Part shown: one piece after another, positions 1 through 9,863 of the stretch
Layout of the letters: each line of letters starts with the position of its first letter
Position numbering within the stretch: position 1 is the stretch's first letter
Source of the DNA: Bacillus tequilensis KCTC 13622
GTDB lineage: Bacteria; Bacillota; Bacilli; Bacillales; Bacillaceae
Assembly: GCF_000507145.1 (NCBI RefSeq)
Contig: NZ_AYTO01000001.1
Span: 1 to 64,000, forward strand
DNA length: 64,000 nt
Reading direction: 5' to 3'
Notes under the pieces: model-generated
The model's database searches: none
What the model was told of the DNA's origin: nothing
What the model saw: only the letters and a program-made list of their open reading frames with translations
Program-made: the position numbers and the translations under genes

Positions 1-1338
1 GCCTATGGCGGGATTGTGGTGACAGCAAGCCATAATCCGCCAGAATATAACGGCTACAAAGTATACGGGAATGACGGCGGCCAGCTGCCTCCGAAGGAAG
101 CGGACATCGTTATTAATCAGGTAAACGCGATTGAAAATGAGCTGACGATCACTGTCGACGATGAAAGCGCCTTAAGAGAAAAGGGCTTAATCAAGATCAT
201 CGGTGAAGACATTGATAAAGTCTATACAGAAAAACTGACGTCTATTTCCGTTCACCCTGAATTGTCGAAAGAAGTAGATGTGAATGTTGTGTTCACGCCG
301 CTGCATGGAACCGCGAATAAGCCGGTCAGACGCGGTCTAGAAGCACTCGGCTACAAAAATGTAACGGTTGTTAAAGAACAGGAAATGCCAGATCCAGACT
401 TCTCTACTGTTACCTCTCCCAACCCGGAAGAGCATGCAGCCTTCGAATATGCCATGAAATATGGGGAGGAGCAGAACGCAGATATTCTCATCGCCACAGA
501 CCCTGATGCTGACCGCCTCGGCATCGCGGTGAAAAACGATCAAGGCAAATACACAGTGCTGACAGGAAACCAAACCGGTGCGCTGCTGCTTCATTACTTG
601 CTTTCTGAAAAGAAAAAACAAGGCATCCTGCCTGAAAACGGCGTTGTTCTCAAAACAATTGTCACAAGTGAAATCGGACGTGCGGTCGCTTCTTCATTCG
701 GTCTTGATACGATTGATACGCTGACAGGCTTTAAGTTTATCGGCGAAAAGATTAAGGAATACGAGGCAACAGGCCAGTACACCTTCCAATTCGGTTATGA
801 AGAAAGCTACGGTTATTTAATCGGGGATTTTGCCCGAGATAAGGACGCTATTCAGGCGGCGCTTTTGGCCGTTGAAGTTTGCGCTTTCTATAAAAAACAA
901 GGAATGTCCTTATATGAAGCGCTCATCAAGCTCTTTAACGAATACGGATTTTATCGTGAAGGGCTGAAGTCCTTGACGCTGAAAGGAAAACAGGGGGCAG
1001 AACAGATCGAAGCGATCCTTGCTTCCTTCAGACAATCCCCGCCGCAAAAAATGGCCGGCAAACAGGTTGTGACAGCTGAAGATTACGCTGTAAGCAAACG
1101 GACGCTTCTGAAGGAAAACAAAGAAGAAGCGATCGACCTGCCCAAATCAAATGTACTGAAATACTTCCTGGAAGACGGATCTTGGTTCTGCCTCCGTCCT
1201 TCCGGAACTGAACCGAAGGTCAAATTCTATTTCGCTGTAAAAGGAACCTCTTTAGAAGACAGTGAAAAGCGTCTTGCCGCGCTTTCTGATGATGTGATGA
1301 AGACGGTAGACGACATTGTAGAGGCTACAGCCAAATAG
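1..1338 (+). CDS. pgcA: Phosphoglucomutase (alpha-PGM family), 5'-truncated by the window edge
   Basis: Interconverts glucose 6-phosphate and glucose 1-phosphate, which supplies UDP-glucose for teichoic acid and glycolipid synthesis (family knowledge). The frame is open from base 1, so the N-terminus lies outside; 445 residues remain of a protein I recall as about 581. The visible part starts close to the active-site TASHNP loop carrying the phosphoserine. It then has the metal-binding loop DPDADRLG, the sugar-binding segment GYEESYG and the C-terminal phosphate-binding RPSGTEPK. A strong terminator follows the stop. Also called yhxB. Confidence 0.95.
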   Translation, partial: AYGGIVVTASHNPPEYNGYKVYGNDGGQLPPKEADIVINQVNAIENELTITVDDESALREKGLIKIIGEDIDKVYTEKLTSISVHPELSKEVDVNVVFTPLHGTANKPVRRGLEALGYKNVTVVKEQEMPDPDFSTVTSPNPEEHAAFEYAMKYGEEQNADILIATDPDADRLGIAVKNDQGKYTVLTGNQTGALLLHYLLSEKKKQGILPENGVVLKTIVTSEIGRAVASSFGLDTIDTLTGFKFIGEKIKEYEATGQYTFQFGYEESYGYLIGDFARDKDAIQAALLAVEVCAFYKKQGMSLYEALIKLFNEYGFYREGLKSLTLKGKQGAEQIEAILASFRQSPPQKMAGKQVVTAEDYAVSKRTLLKENKEEAIDLPKSNVLKYFLEDGSWFCLRPSGTEPKVKFYFAVKGTSLEDSEKRLAALSDDVMKTVDDIVEATAK

Positions 1339-1347
1339 TTCGAGCAT

Positions 1348-1380
1348 AAGCCGGATCATTGTAAATGATCCGGCTTTTTT
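1348..1380 (+). terminator. Intrinsic terminator of pgcA
   Basis: A 13-bp perfect stem (1348-1360 with 1364-1376) with a 3-nt loop, running into a T-run, 10 bases after the pgcA stop. Confidence 0.93.
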
Positions 1381-1445
1381 CTTTTTCTCATCCAAAAGTC
1401 TGAAAGAATATCAGTCCTCAAGCAAAGCTGTGAAATACAAAAAAC

Positions 1446-1454
1446 TGGTATAAT
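1446..1454 (+). promoter_or_regulatory. Extended -10 promoter of yhcYZ
   Basis: TGGTATAAT: a perfect TATAAT preceded by the TGN extension. No good -35 hexamer lies 16-18 bases upstream, as is usual for extended -10 sigma-A promoters. It lies about 35 bases before the yhcY start. Confidence 0.6.
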
Positions 1455-1489
1455 CTGAAATAACAAGATCATTTGCCGGAGTGAGGAAC

Positions 1490-2632
1490 GTGAGCAAAAC
1501 GAGGATGGAGAAATTAAAAACGCTGAAAACAATTGCGGAAATCTTAAATCAAGGACACGATATCAAAGCAACACTGGATGAGGTTTTAAAAGAATTGCTG
1601 AGTCTGACGAACCTTCAATCCGGATGGATTTTTCTGATCGAAGAAGACGGTTCCTATACGTTAGCGGCGGACGCTTACCTGCCTCCGGCTTTAATCCGCA
1701 AGGAAAAAGTGCTGATGTGCGAAGGGGAGTGCTACTGTCTGACAAAGTTTAATAACGGAGGGCTTAGAAGGGCAGCTAATATCATGAACTGCAAGCGCAT
1801 AGAATCAGCTAAGGAACGGCACTGCTTTGACACAGAGGGGATTACACATCATGCAACTGTGCCTTTAGAAGACGGGGACAGGAGATTCGGATTGTTAAAT
1901 GTTGCGGCGGCCGGAAAAACCATGTTTGATGAGGAAGAGCTGCATTTACTCGAGTCTGTCGCCTTTCAGATCGGAACGGCGATCCAGCGTATGAAGTTTT
2001 CTGAATATAAACAAAAAAATGCTCTTTTAATGGAGCGCAACCGCCTGGCCCAAGAGCTTCACGATTCTGTCAATCAAATGTTGTTTTCCGTCAGTTTAAC
2101 AGCCAGAGCCGCAAAGACATTAACAAAAGATGAGAATTTGCAGCAGATGATTGATTTCATCCAAAACCTATCACAGGATGCGCTCGCAGAAATGAAGGCG
2201 TTAATTTGGCAGCTTCGGCCGGGAGGATTGGAAAAAGGGCTGTCTGAAGCCATTAAAAGCTATGGCGCGCTCATCGGCTTGAATGTTATTTTTACACAAA
2301 AAGGCTGTCCGCTTCTTACAGATGAACAGGAGCATATGCTGTGGCGCGTCGTACAAGAAGCTTTAAATAACACCAAAAAACATGCCGGAACGGATACGGC
2401 GTATGTCAGCTTGACTGCTTCTTCGCGCCATGCGGAACTGGATATCATCGATCATGGGGCAGGGTTTCGCTATGAAGCGCATGACGGGCTGCCTTCACTC
2501 GGCATCAAGGGTATGAAAGAACGGGCGGAAACAGCCGGCGCCGAGTTTTTGATCGAGTCAGAGCTTGGAGCGGGGACAAAGCTGTCCGTCAGGCTTCCGC
2601 TGACTAATCAGAATGGGAGGACAATGCAATGA
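1490..2632 (+). CDS. yhcY: Two-component sensor histidine kinase (GAF domain, HisKA_3 type)
   Basis: 380-residue kinase of the NarL/DesK class, partner of the next gene. The N-terminal half is a GAF-like sensory domain without membrane segments, so it is probably cytosolic. The dimerisation/phosphoacceptor motif ERNRLAQELHDSV lies near residue 200 and its His is the predicted phosphorylation site. The C-terminal ATPase domain has the N-box (VVQEALNNTKKHA) and a G-box (SLGIKGMKERAE). I chose the GTG at 1490 because GGAG at 1478-1481 sits 8 bases upstream; an in-frame GTG at 1481 overlaps that site. The signal sensed is unknown. It overlaps yhcZ by 4 bases (ATGA). Confidence 0.92.
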   Translation: MSKTRMEKLKTLKTIAEILNQGHDIKATLDEVLKELLSLTNLQSGWIFLIEEDGSYTLAADAYLPPALIRKEKVLMCEGECYCLTKFNNGGLRRAANIMNCKRIESAKERHCFDTEGITHHATVPLEDGDRRFGLLNVAAAGKTMFDEEELHLLESVAFQIGTAIQRMKFSEYKQKNALLMERNRLAQELHDSVNQMLFSVSLTARAAKTLTKDENLQQMIDFIQNLSQDALAEMKALIWQLRPGGLEKGLSEAIKSYGALIGLNVIFTQKGCPLLTDEQEHMLWRVVQEALNNTKKHAGTDTAYVSLTASSRHAELDIIDHGAGFRYEAHDGLPSLGIKGMKERAETAGAEFLIESELGAGTKLSVRLPLTNQNGRTMQ

Positions 2633-3276
2633 AAATTGTTATTGCGGATGATCATCATGTTGTCAGAAAGGGGCTTCGTTTTTTCTTTGCTACCCAAGAT
2701 GATATTGAAGTTGCCGGAGAGGCCGCAACAGGAACAGAAGCACTCCGTGTCATTGAAGAGACAAAGCCTGATCTTGTGCTGATGGATCTGTCTATGCCAG
2801 AAATGGACGGCATTCAAGCCATAAGAAAAGCAGTACAGCGATTTCCGGGAATCAATATCATTGTGCTGACGAGCTACTCCGATCAGGAGCACGTCATTCC
2901 CGCGCTTCAGGCGGGAGCGAAGGCGTATCAATTAAAGGATATGCAGCCCGAGGAATTGGTAAAAACACTAAGGCAAGTGCATGCCGGCGAATACATGCTG
3001 TCGTCAGCTATTATGCCCCATGTGCTGACACATATGAGAAATCAGCACGATCCGGAAAAAGAAAAATTTTATCAATTAACACGCAGGGAAAAGGACGTTC
3101 TGAATGAAATTGCCAACGGGAAAAGCAATAAAGAGATCGCGGCAGCTTTATTTGTTTCAGAAAAAACAGTGAAAACTCACGTGTCTAATCTTTTGGCAAA
3201 ACTTGAAGTGGCCGACCGTACGCAAGCAGCGCTTTTCGCAGTGAAATATAACCTGAATGGAGAGATCAGGAAGTGA
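2629..3276 (+). CDS. yhcZ: Response regulator, NarL/LuxR family
   Basis: 215 residues. The receiver domain (about residues 1-120) has the acidic pair in VIADDHH, the phosphoacceptor Asp in LVLMDLSMPEMDG and the conserved Lys in YQLKDMQPEE. The C-terminal LuxR-type helix-turn-helix (LTRREKDVLNEIANG, then SNKEIAAALFVSEKTVKTHV) binds DNA. Translationally coupled to yhcY by the ATGA overlap, so it is its cognate regulator. The adjacent yhdA belongs to the same transcription unit in relatives but is broken here. Confidence 0.94.
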   Translation: MKIVIADDHHVVRKGLRFFFATQDDIEVAGEAATGTEALRVIEETKPDLVLMDLSMPEMDGIQAIRKAVQRFPGINIIVLTSYSDQEHVIPALQAGAKAYQLKDMQPEELVKTLRQVHAGEYMLSSAIMPHVLTHMRNQHDPEKEKFYQLTRREKDVLNEIANGKSNKEIAAALFVSEKTVKTHVSNLLAKLEVADRTQAALFAVKYNLNGEIRK

Positions 3277-3278
3277 AT

Positions 3279-3745
<467 letters not shown>

Positions 3746-3759
3746 ACGCCGGGATTTGT

Positions 3760-4002
3760 TTATGTGAGCAGGGCTAATTGGTCTTCATACGTCAGCTCTG
3801 TAGCATGATCAATATAACGGAGAAGAGAATACAGCATCTTTTCAAGAACGGCGTAATCCTGTTCAAAATGATACGCATGCAGAAAATGCTCGATGCGTTT
3901 TGATAACAAATCATCCTCTGTACGCACCATTAAAATCAATAAATTATCCCATTGGGAACGATGTGTGTAATACAGTGCTTTATCGTAATCGGCATAATCC
4001 AT
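3760..4002 (-). CDS. yhdB: YhdB-like small protein of unknown function
   Basis: 80 residues, matching the length I recall for YhdB. Hydrophilic and rich in Tyr, Asp, His and Leu (starts MDYADYDKALYYTHRSQWDN), with no signal peptide, membrane segment or cysteine. The ATG has a good ribosome site (AAGGAGAAG about 8 bases upstream). It is transcribed alone and converges on the yhdA remnant. Function is not known; the family appears limited to Bacillus and relatives. Confidence 0.8.
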   Translation of the reverse strand: MDYADYDKALYYTHRSQWDNLLILMVRTEDDLLSKRIEHFLHAYHFEQDYAVLEKMLYSLLRYIDHATELTYEDQLALLT

Positions 4003-4205
4003 GAATCGCTTCTCCTTTCCTGTGTGAAGAAGTTCGTGATTAGTTTATGCTGCATCCTATATTATTGTCGGGGCAAAACTTGGCGTCTGCACAAGTACAA
4101 GGATAGCAATATGAGGGAGACATAAAATCAAAATGCCTGAATGAAGCCATCGCTTTTGGAAATCATATGAGGGAACATATTCTGGTTACAGGAGACTAAA
4201 AACAC

Positions 4206-4529
4206 ATGAAATCAATGCCGTATACCATTGCGCTTCTTTTTTGCGGCATGATCATTGTATCAATGGCTGCAAAAGGGCATTCAGCGGACACAAATGAGTC
4301 CGTTCAAAAGTGGGAACAGCTCGCCTGGAGCAAAATTCAGGATGAATATAAGGGCGCTGCATTTTCTGATTACGCTTATATGGGGCGTACCGAGGTAAAT
4401 GATGAGCAGACGAAAGATGTCTTTCGGGTGACCGTCAGACAGAATGACAATATCTTTTCTGTTCGGGCCGAAGTCTATTTTCATCCGGTGACAAAGCATA
4501 TGATCAGCATCAACGTCTTTAGGCTCTAA
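4206..4529 (+). CDS. yhdC: Secreted DUF3889-type protein YhdC
   Basis: 107 residues with a clear signal peptide ([22 protein letters not shown], likely cleaved after GHSA). The mature part of about 80 residues resembles DUF3889 proteins: a Trp-initiated helix ([14 protein letters not shown]) then alternating strands ending in [12 protein letters not shown] lies about 10 bases before the ATG. Transcribed alone, converging on lytF with a shared terminator. Predicted extracellular; role unknown. Confidence 0.78.
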   Translation: MKSMPYTIALLFCGMIIVSMAAKGHSADTNESVQKWEQLAWSKIQDEYKGAAFSDYAYMGRTEVNDEQTKDVFRVTVRQNDNIFSVRAEVYFHPVTKHMISINVFRL

Positions 4530-4531
4530 AC

Positions 4532-4572
4532 AAAAAAACTGTACAGCCGCAAAGGCCATACAGTTTCTGTTT
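4532..4572. terminator. Bidirectional terminator between yhdC and lytF
   Basis: Outer stem AAACTGTA/TACAGTTT (4536-4543 with 4559-4566) and inner GCC/GGC, flanked by an A-run on the left and a T-rich stretch on the right, so it can act for both convergent genes. Confidence 0.8.
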
Positions 4573-6024
4573 TTAGAAATAACGTTTTGCACCGAGATAG
4601 CGCTGTTTCCAGTAAGAGTTGTTCATATTGGAAATCACAACGCCGGAATCATTGGCATTAATGAATTGCCCGTTTCCAAGATAAATTCCGACGTGGGAAG
4701 GGCCTGCTTTATAGGTTGTAAAGAAAACGAAGTCACCGACAGCTGGCTGGCTGACCGATTTCATTGTGTTCCAATATCCGGCGGCTGTTAGTCTTGATAC
4801 GGATGTGACTTTGTTCAGTGCATAGTACATAAAACCGCTGCAGTCAAATCCGTTCGGAGTCGTTCCACCCCAGCGATACGGAACTCCAAGCTGCTCCTTA
4901 GCGGCTGCGATCATTTTGTTAATTTTAGCGCTAGGTGAGCTGGACGTGCTTGTAGAACCGGATGAAGAAGAGCCTGAAGATAAAGCTTTTCCGGCAATGA
5001 CCAGCTTTTGGCCAATCCGTAAGACATCCGTTTTTAAATTGTTTTTCTCCCGAATCTGCTGAGCTGTCACATTATACTTTTGAGCAATCACCCACAAGGA
5101 ATCGCCGCTTTTCACCGTATATGTAGTCGTCGTGCCAGAGCTCGCATTTGACGAAGAAGACGATGATGAAGAAGAGCCTGAAGATGCTTTGCCTGTCAGC
5201 TTCAGCACTTGTCCGACGTACAGCATGTCTGATTTCAAATTGTTGCTGTTTCGGATTTGCTGTACGGTCAGGTTATAGCTGTTTGCAATTTTCCAAAGCG
5301 AATCGCCGCTTTTCACCTTGTATGTCGTTGTTGGTGAAGGTTTGTCCGAATGAGATTGAGTGTCTTTGGAAGACGTATCAGAACCAGTTGATTTTGTTTT
5401 TAACACTTGATTCACATAAATGGTGTCTGATTTTAAGTTGTTCAAGACCTTCAATTCAGCGACAGACATACTGACCTTGTTTGCAATTTTCCAAAGTGAA
5501 TCTCCAAGCTGCACTTTATAGGTTCCGGCAGAAGATGAAGAGCTTGAGCTCTTATTGGAACTGCTTTTTTTACTGGAACTAGTGCTTGGACTAGAGCTGG
5601 AACTTGAGGAAACTGTACCGGACACCTTTAATTTCTGTCCCGCACGAATCATGTTGCTGCTTAGTCCGTTTACTTTTTTTAGTTCCTGCACCGTCATTTT
5701 AAACTCATTTGCGATCAGCCAAAGCGAATCGCCGCTTTTGACTGTGTAAACAGAACTTCCGCTCTTCTTCGTTGTTGAGCTTGAAGTAGATGAAGTGCCG
5801 GAATTGCTGCCCGGAATGGTCAGCGTCTGGCCGATCGACAGAACAGTAGATGACAGATGGTTGGCGGATGTGAGGGCCGCCACACTTGTGTTATAGGTTT
5901 GTGCCAGTTTCCATAAAGAATCTCCGCTTTTGACCTTAATCGTTGCTGCATCAGCTGGTGTCACTGCTAAAGTTGTACTGACAATCGCAGATGCTGTCAG
6001 CCCTGCTGCTAATTTCTTTTTCAT
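4573..6024 (-). CDS. lytF: Cell-wall gamma-D-glutamyl-meso-diaminopimelate endopeptidase LytF (five LysM repeats)
   Basis: Secreted autolysin that cuts the D-Glu-mDAP bond in peptidoglycan stem peptides and separates daughter cells (known for LytF/CwlE). 483 residues: a signal peptide (about 1-26), five LysM domains each opening with a version of VKSGDSLW and separated by Ser-rich linkers, then a C-terminal NlpC/P60 domain. Catalytic Cys is in [10 protein letters not shown] and His in [10 protein letters not shown]; the third polar position is Asn (FINANDSG), where paralog LytE has His. About five residues shorter than I recall for 168, probably in a Ser linker. A sigma-D promoter lies upstream. 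Confidence 0.95.
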   Translation of the reverse strand: MKKKLAAGLTASAIVSTTLAVTPADAATIKVKSGDSLWKLAQTYNTSVAALTSANHLSSTVLSIGQTLTIPGSNSGTSSTSSSTTKKSGSSVYTVKSGDSLWLIANEFKMTVQELKKVNGLSSNMIRAGQKLKVSGTVSSSSSSSPSTSSSKKSSSNKSSSSSSSAGTYKVQLGDSLWKIANKVSMSVAELKVLNNLKSDTIYVNQVLKTKSTGSDTSSKDTQSHSDKPSPTTTYKVKSGDSLWKIANSYNLTVQQIRNSNNLKSDMLYVGQVLKLTGKASSGSSSSSSSSSNASSGTTTTYTVKSGDSLWVIAQKYNVTAQQIREKNNLKTDVLRIGQKLVIAGKALSSGSSSSGSTSTSSSPSAKINKMIAAAKEQLGVPYRWGGTTPNGFDCSGFMYYALNKVTSVSRLTAAGYWNTMKSVSQPAVGDFVFFTTYKAGPSHVGIYLGNGQFINANDSGVVISNMNNSYWKQRYLGAKRYF

Positions 6025-6074
6025 CTGAGCTCTCCTTTTTCCCCCAATGATTTTGAATTTGCTGTTTCTTTTTT

Positions 6075-6102
6075 ATATCGGCACGTTTGCTCCATCGTTT
6101 TG
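6075..6102 (-). promoter_or_regulatory. Sigma-D (motility sigma factor) promoter of lytF
   Basis: On the minus strand: CAAA (6102-6099), 16 bases, then GCCGATAT (6082-6075). The -10 is a perfect match to the sigma-D consensus and the -35 differs by one base from TAAA. This agrees with the known co-expression of lytF with flagellar genes. Confidence 0.85.
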
Positions 6103-6174
6103 CCTTTTTTTTAAAACCGCCATATTATCTTAACAAAAATGGGGAAAAAGGGCATAAAAAAGAAGGAATCTTAT

Positions 6175-6615
6175 CTATTCCTTCATTCTTAAAAGCTTCA
6201 TGATGTCTTCTTTGTTTTTGACAAGGTCGCGCAGTGTGTAGTTGTCCAAAACTGCAAGATAGGCCATAAGCGCTTCATTAAGCACATGTTTTAAGCCGCA
6301 CACTGGAGAAATAACACAGAGATTCTTGTTCGCGTCAAAACATTCAACAATATTAAAATCGTCTTCCGTTTTTCTGACAACCTCACCGATGTTGATGTCT
6401 TCAGGGGCCTTGCCTAAGCGTATACCGCCGCCTCGTCCGCGGATCGTTTCTATATAGCCGAGCTGGCCAAGCCTGTATATGACTTTCATGAGATGATTTT
6501 TGGAAATAGAATACGTTTCGGCAATCTGTTTTATGTTTGAAAGTTCTCCGGGACGTACTGCAGCCAGAAAAATCAATACTCTTAATGAATAATCTGTGTA
6601 ATTTGTTAACTTCAT
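6175..6615 (-). CDS. nsrR: NO-sensing [4Fe-4S] Rrf2-family repressor NsrR
   Basis: 146 residues, Rrf2 family. The N-terminal winged helix reads MKLTNYTDYSLRVLIFLA. Three Cys at positions 92, 100 and 106 (ECFDANKNLCVISPVC) match the cluster ligands known for B. subtilis NsrR, formerly YhdE. It represses hmp, nasDEF and other genes, and loses DNA binding when NO attacks the cluster. The ATG at 6615 overlaps no other gene. Convergence is not an issue: lytF lies downstream on the same strand, across a gap holding the sigma-D promoter. Confidence 0.95.
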   Translation of the reverse strand: MKLTNYTDYSLRVLIFLAAVRPGELSNIKQIAETYSISKNHLMKVIYRLGQLGYIETIRGRGGGIRLGKAPEDINIGEVVRKTEDDFNIVECFDANKNLCVISPVCGLKHVLNEALMAYLAVLDNYTLRDLVKNKEDIMKLLRMKE

Positions 6616-6689
6616 AATAAGACCTCAAAATAAGACATTTTCTATATCATATCATAATCGATTGAAAAATGAAAAAAAAGGAATTAGTT

Positions 6690-6725
6690 GAAAAAACGTG
6701 CACCCTGCAGGGTGCACGTTTTTTG
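6690..6725. terminator. Strong bidirectional terminator downstream of ygxB
   Basis: A near-perfect palindrome of 34 bases centred on CTGCAG: A-run, 11-bp GC-rich stem (CGTGCACCCTG and its complement) and T-run. It ends ygxB transcription before nsrR. Confidence 0.9.
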
Positions 6726-6726
6726 T

Positions 6727-8253
6727 TTACATGTTATTCGGCGGGTTTTGGTTTTTACGGTTTTTATCACTTTCGGTGTTTTGCATTTTGCGTTCAAATC
6801 TAGACAGATAACGTGATGCAAAATCTTTTCCGCCAAGACCGAAGGATAAACCGAAAGCAAGTGCGAAGCCGCTTAGCACAATGATGAATGCGGAATTAAC
6901 GATTGTGGCAGCGACACCAAGCTGGTCTAGGGCCATAAAGAACGCAAGTGCGATAACCGTATATTTAGCAATGGCGGCTAAAGACTTGAATTCCTGGCCT
7001 TTGATGATGCTTGCGAGCACTTTTCGCACCAATTCCCCCGCATAAAGGCCGATGCCGAGAATGAATACAGCGACAAGGACATTCGGCAGATACGCGATGA
7101 TGCCGGTCGCAATCTCTACGAGGAAGTGAAGCTGAACAATTTGCAGCGCCTCGGCTGTAAACAGCAGGATGACGATGATTTGGGCAATCATACCGACAAC
7201 TTGAGACAAGGACAGCTTGGCGGGCGTTCCGGCTCCCATGCCCATTTTCCCTAAAGCAGAATCAAAGCCTGCGCGGTGGAGCAGCCCGGACACCATGGTG
7301 TTTATCCATTTTCCTGCCCACAGACCCGCTAAAACTAGCACGATGGCAATGATGATATTCGGAAGCATGTTTAAAATGGTATTCAGCATGGAGACAGCCG
7401 GTTTCGAAATGCCGGCGACATCAAGCTGGTCAAGCGCTGAAATGACAACCGGTATTAAAATCAGCACATAGGCGATTGTTCCGATAACTGCTGAAAGGCT
7501 TGTATCTTTTAAGTAAATAGATAAACCCATACGTGCGGCGAATCGTTCCGTGCCGATGCTTGCAAGGAAATTCGTAATAATGTCACGTACGAGGCGAGCC
7601 ACAAGCCAGCCGATTAAAACGATAAGCGCGGCGGCAAATAATTTCGGCAGAAAAGCGAGCACGCTTTCCATCATGTTTGTAAACGGCCCTGAAATGCCGC
7701 TAATTTTCAAAGAAGATAAGACCCCTGGCAGAAACACAAGCAGCACGAGATAAAAGACAATTTTTGAAGCGGCATTGACTGCCTGATGAATATCTTTTCC
7801 TTCAGACACCAAATTCCACTTGCGCAGTTTGTCACTCGTGTTCAGCTTCATCCCGATTTTTTTGACAAGGAAGCTTAATACAGAGGCAGCAGCCCATCCT
7901 AACAGCAGAATGAGTCCGGCCTTCAGCACACTTGGGATAGCGGCTGTAATGGCGGAAAGCATGCTGACAAACGGTGATGCCACTGTTGTCAGGTGCAAAA
8001 TGTTAAAGAATAAAATAAAGACGATAATCAATGCGATAAAATAAACAACCTTGCTTATGACTTTTTCCGAGGAATAGCGTGATGGCTTTTTCCCAGCAAA
8101 AAGTTTATCGTCAAATTTTGTTTTTTTGAGCCCTTTGTACACCGCTTTTTCAATGATTTTAGCGATAGCCCATCCGATTAATAAGACGAGTAAAGCAATG
8201 ATTACATTTGGCAGTCTACTGAGATAAGAGGAAAACATGTCTGCTACATTCAA
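6727..8253 (-). CDS. ygxB: Multi-pass membrane protein, mechanosensitive-channel-like (conserved TM-helix family)
   Basis: 508 residues with roughly ten hydrophobic segments. It has an internal repeat: each unit holds a helix of the type LPNVIIALLVLLIGWAIAK followed by a basic stretch (compare FLPKLFAAALIVLIGWLVARL, MLPNIIIAIVLVLAGLWAGKW and YLPNVLVAVFILGIGLYAGEL). Such TM-helix repeats occur in CmpX-like relatives of MscS channels. The C-terminus is a charged tail rich in Asn, Lys and Arg. The substrate is unknown; an osmotic or ion-flux role is inference. The symbol rests on position between nsrR and spoVR. Confidence 0.85.
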   Translation of the reverse strand: MNVADMFSSYLSRLPNVIIALLVLLIGWAIAKIIEKAVYKGLKKTKFDDKLFAGKKPSRYSSEKVISKVVYFIALIIVFILFFNILHLTTVASPFVSMLSAITAAIPSVLKAGLILLLGWAAASVLSFLVKKIGMKLNTSDKLRKWNLVSEGKDIHQAVNAASKIVFYLVLLVFLPGVLSSLKISGISGPFTNMMESVLAFLPKLFAAALIVLIGWLVARLVRDIITNFLASIGTERFAARMGLSIYLKDTSLSAVIGTIAYVLILIPVVISALDQLDVAGISKPAVSMLNTILNMLPNIIIAIVLVLAGLWAGKWINTMVSGLLHRAGFDSALGKMGMGAGTPAKLSLSQVVGMIAQIIVILLFTAEALQIVQLHFLVEIATGIIAYLPNVLVAVFILGIGLYAGELVRKVLASIIKGQEFKSLAAIAKYTVIALAFFMALDQLGVAATIVNSAFIIVLSGFALAFGLSFGLGGKDFASRYLSRFERKMQNTESDKNRKNQNPPNNM

Positions 8254-8358
8254 TTGGTATCGCTCCTTTTTTCGTAATATGGTGTGTTTTTACCCATTAA
8301 TTTAATTGGTAAACGGCTAAATGTGCCGGGGAATTTTTTTGCTGCTCAAGTGAGGCTA

Positions 8359-8387
8359 TCATCTTTTGTCAAGCGGGTTCATACATT
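8359..8387 (+). promoter_or_regulatory. Sigma-E (mother-cell) promoter of spoVR
   Basis: TCATCTT (8359-8365), 14 bases, then CATACATT (8380-8387). The -10 fits the sigma-E consensus CATACANT exactly and the -35 fits six of seven positions of KMATATT. This agrees with mother-cell expression of spoVR. Confidence 0.8.
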
Positions 8388-8422
8388 ATAGATAAGGATA
8401 AGTCCAAGTAGGGGGGATTCGG

Positions 8423-9829
8423 TTGAACGCGGAGGAGAAGAAGGAATTACAGCGGGCAATTGAGGAAATTACCGAAATTGCAAAAGGCTTCGGCCTTGAT
8501 TTCTACCCGATGAGATATGAAATCTGCCCGGCTGAAATTATCTATACATTCGGAGCGTACGGGATGCCGACAAGATTCAGCCACTGGAGCTTCGGCAAGC
8601 AGTTTCACAAAATGAAGCTGCATTATGATCTTGGATTAAGCAAGATTTATGAGCTGGTTATTAACTCAGATCCATGCTACGCTTTTTTGCTGGACAGCAA
8701 CGCACTCATCCAAAATAAATTGATTGTCGCTCACGTTCTCGCCCATTGTGATTTCTTCAAAAACAACTGCCGATTCCAAAACACGAAGCGCGATATGGTG
8801 GAAAGCATGGCGGCAACGGCCGAACGGATCAAGCACTATGAACAGGTTCACGGGATAAAGGAAGTAGAGGCTTTTTTAGATGCCATTCTGTCGATTCAGG
8901 AGCATATCGATCCGTCCTTGGTCCGTCCGAAGCTCTTATGGAGTGTGGATGATGAGGAAGAGGAAATGGAAGAAGGAGCGACGCCGTACGATGATCTATG
9001 GTCTTTGGATGAGAAGAAACCGAAAAAACAAGTGAAAAAATCGAAAAAACCTTTCCCGCCGCGTCCGGAAAAAGATATTCTGCTTTTTATTGAGGAGCAT
9101 TCCCGGGAGCTGGAGCCATGGCAGCGTGATATTTTAACGATGATGAGAGAGGAAATGCTGTATTTTTGGCCCCAGCTTGAAACAAAGATTATGAATGAGG
9201 GCTGGGCTTCGTATTGGCACCAGCGAATTATACGTGAGCTTGATTTAACCTCTGATGAAGCGATAGAGTTCGCCAAGCTGAATGCAGGTGTCGTTCAGCC
9301 GTCTAAAACAGGCATCAACCCTTATTATTTAGGGCTGAAAATATTTGAAGACATTGAAGAGCGGTACAACAATCCGACGGAAGAAATGAAGAAAATGGGC
9401 GTTCAGCCTGATTCGGGCCGGGAGAAGATGTTTGAGGTCAGGGAAATTGAATCCGATATTTCGTTCATCCGCAATTATTTAACAAAAGACTTAGTCATGC
9501 GCGAGGATCTTTATTTGTTTCAAAAGCAGGGCAGAGATTATAAAATCGTCGATAAAGAATGGAAGTCGGTGCGCGACCAGCTCGTGAGCATGCGGGTAAA
9601 CGGGGGATTTCCGTATTTGACGGTAAACGACGGCGACTATATGAAAAATAACGAGCTCTATATTAAGCATTGGTATGAAGGCATAGAGCTGGATTTGAAA
9701 TATTTAGAGAAAGTGCTTCCTTATTTATTCCAGCTTTGGGGGAGAAGCGTGCACATCGAGTCTGTGCTTGAGGATAAAGAAGTTATGTTTTCGTACGATG
9801 GAAATGGTGTTCACCGCAGATATCTATAA
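8423..9829 (+). CDS. spoVR: Stage V sporulation protein R
   Basis: 468 residues, the usual SpoVR length; needed for normal spore cortex formation in B. subtilis. The first two thirds are a conserved SpoVR core with [14 protein letters not shown] and the signature [13 protein letters not shown] charged low-complexity insert ([11 protein letters not shown] then [12 protein letters not shown]) lies near residues 175-210. Start is TTG at 8423, 8 bases after a strong GGGGGG-type site. Expressed from the sigma-E promoter described separately. The biochemical activity is unknown. Confidence 0.95.
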   Translation: MNAEEKKELQRAIEEITEIAKGFGLDFYPMRYEICPAEIIYTFGAYGMPTRFSHWSFGKQFHKMKLHYDLGLSKIYELVINSDPCYAFLLDSNALIQNKLIVAHVLAHCDFFKNNCRFQNTKRDMVESMAATAERIKHYEQVHGIKEVEAFLDAILSIQEHIDPSLVRPKLLWSVDDEEEEMEEGATPYDDLWSLDEKKPKKQVKKSKKPFPPRPEKDILLFIEEHSRELEPWQRDILTMMREEMLYFWPQLETKIMNEGWASYWHQRIIRELDLTSDEAIEFAKLNAGVVQPSKTGINPYYLGLKIFEDIEERYNNPTEEMKKMGVQPDSGREKMFEVREIESDISFIRNYLTKDLVMREDLYLFQKQGRDYKIVDKEWKSVRDQLVSMRVNGGFPYLTVNDGDYMKNNELYIKHWYEGIELDLKYLEKVLPYLFQLWGRSVHIESVLEDKEVMFSYDGNGVHRRYL

Positions 9830-9863
9830 AAAAGAGGATGCAGCGTTCTGCATCCTTCTTATT
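9829..9863. terminator. Bidirectional terminator between spoVR and phoA
   Basis: An 8-bp perfect stem GGATGCAG/CTGCATCC (9836-9843 with 9848-9855), loop CGTT, A-run on the left and T-rich on the right. It overlaps the last codons of phoA. Confidence 0.85.

Noticed and set aside
4980-5980. Repeated Ser-codon tracts and LysM units in lytF as a possible tandem DNA repeat or mobile element
   Set aside because: The repeats follow protein domain boundaries (five LysM domains and linkers) and continue one open frame.
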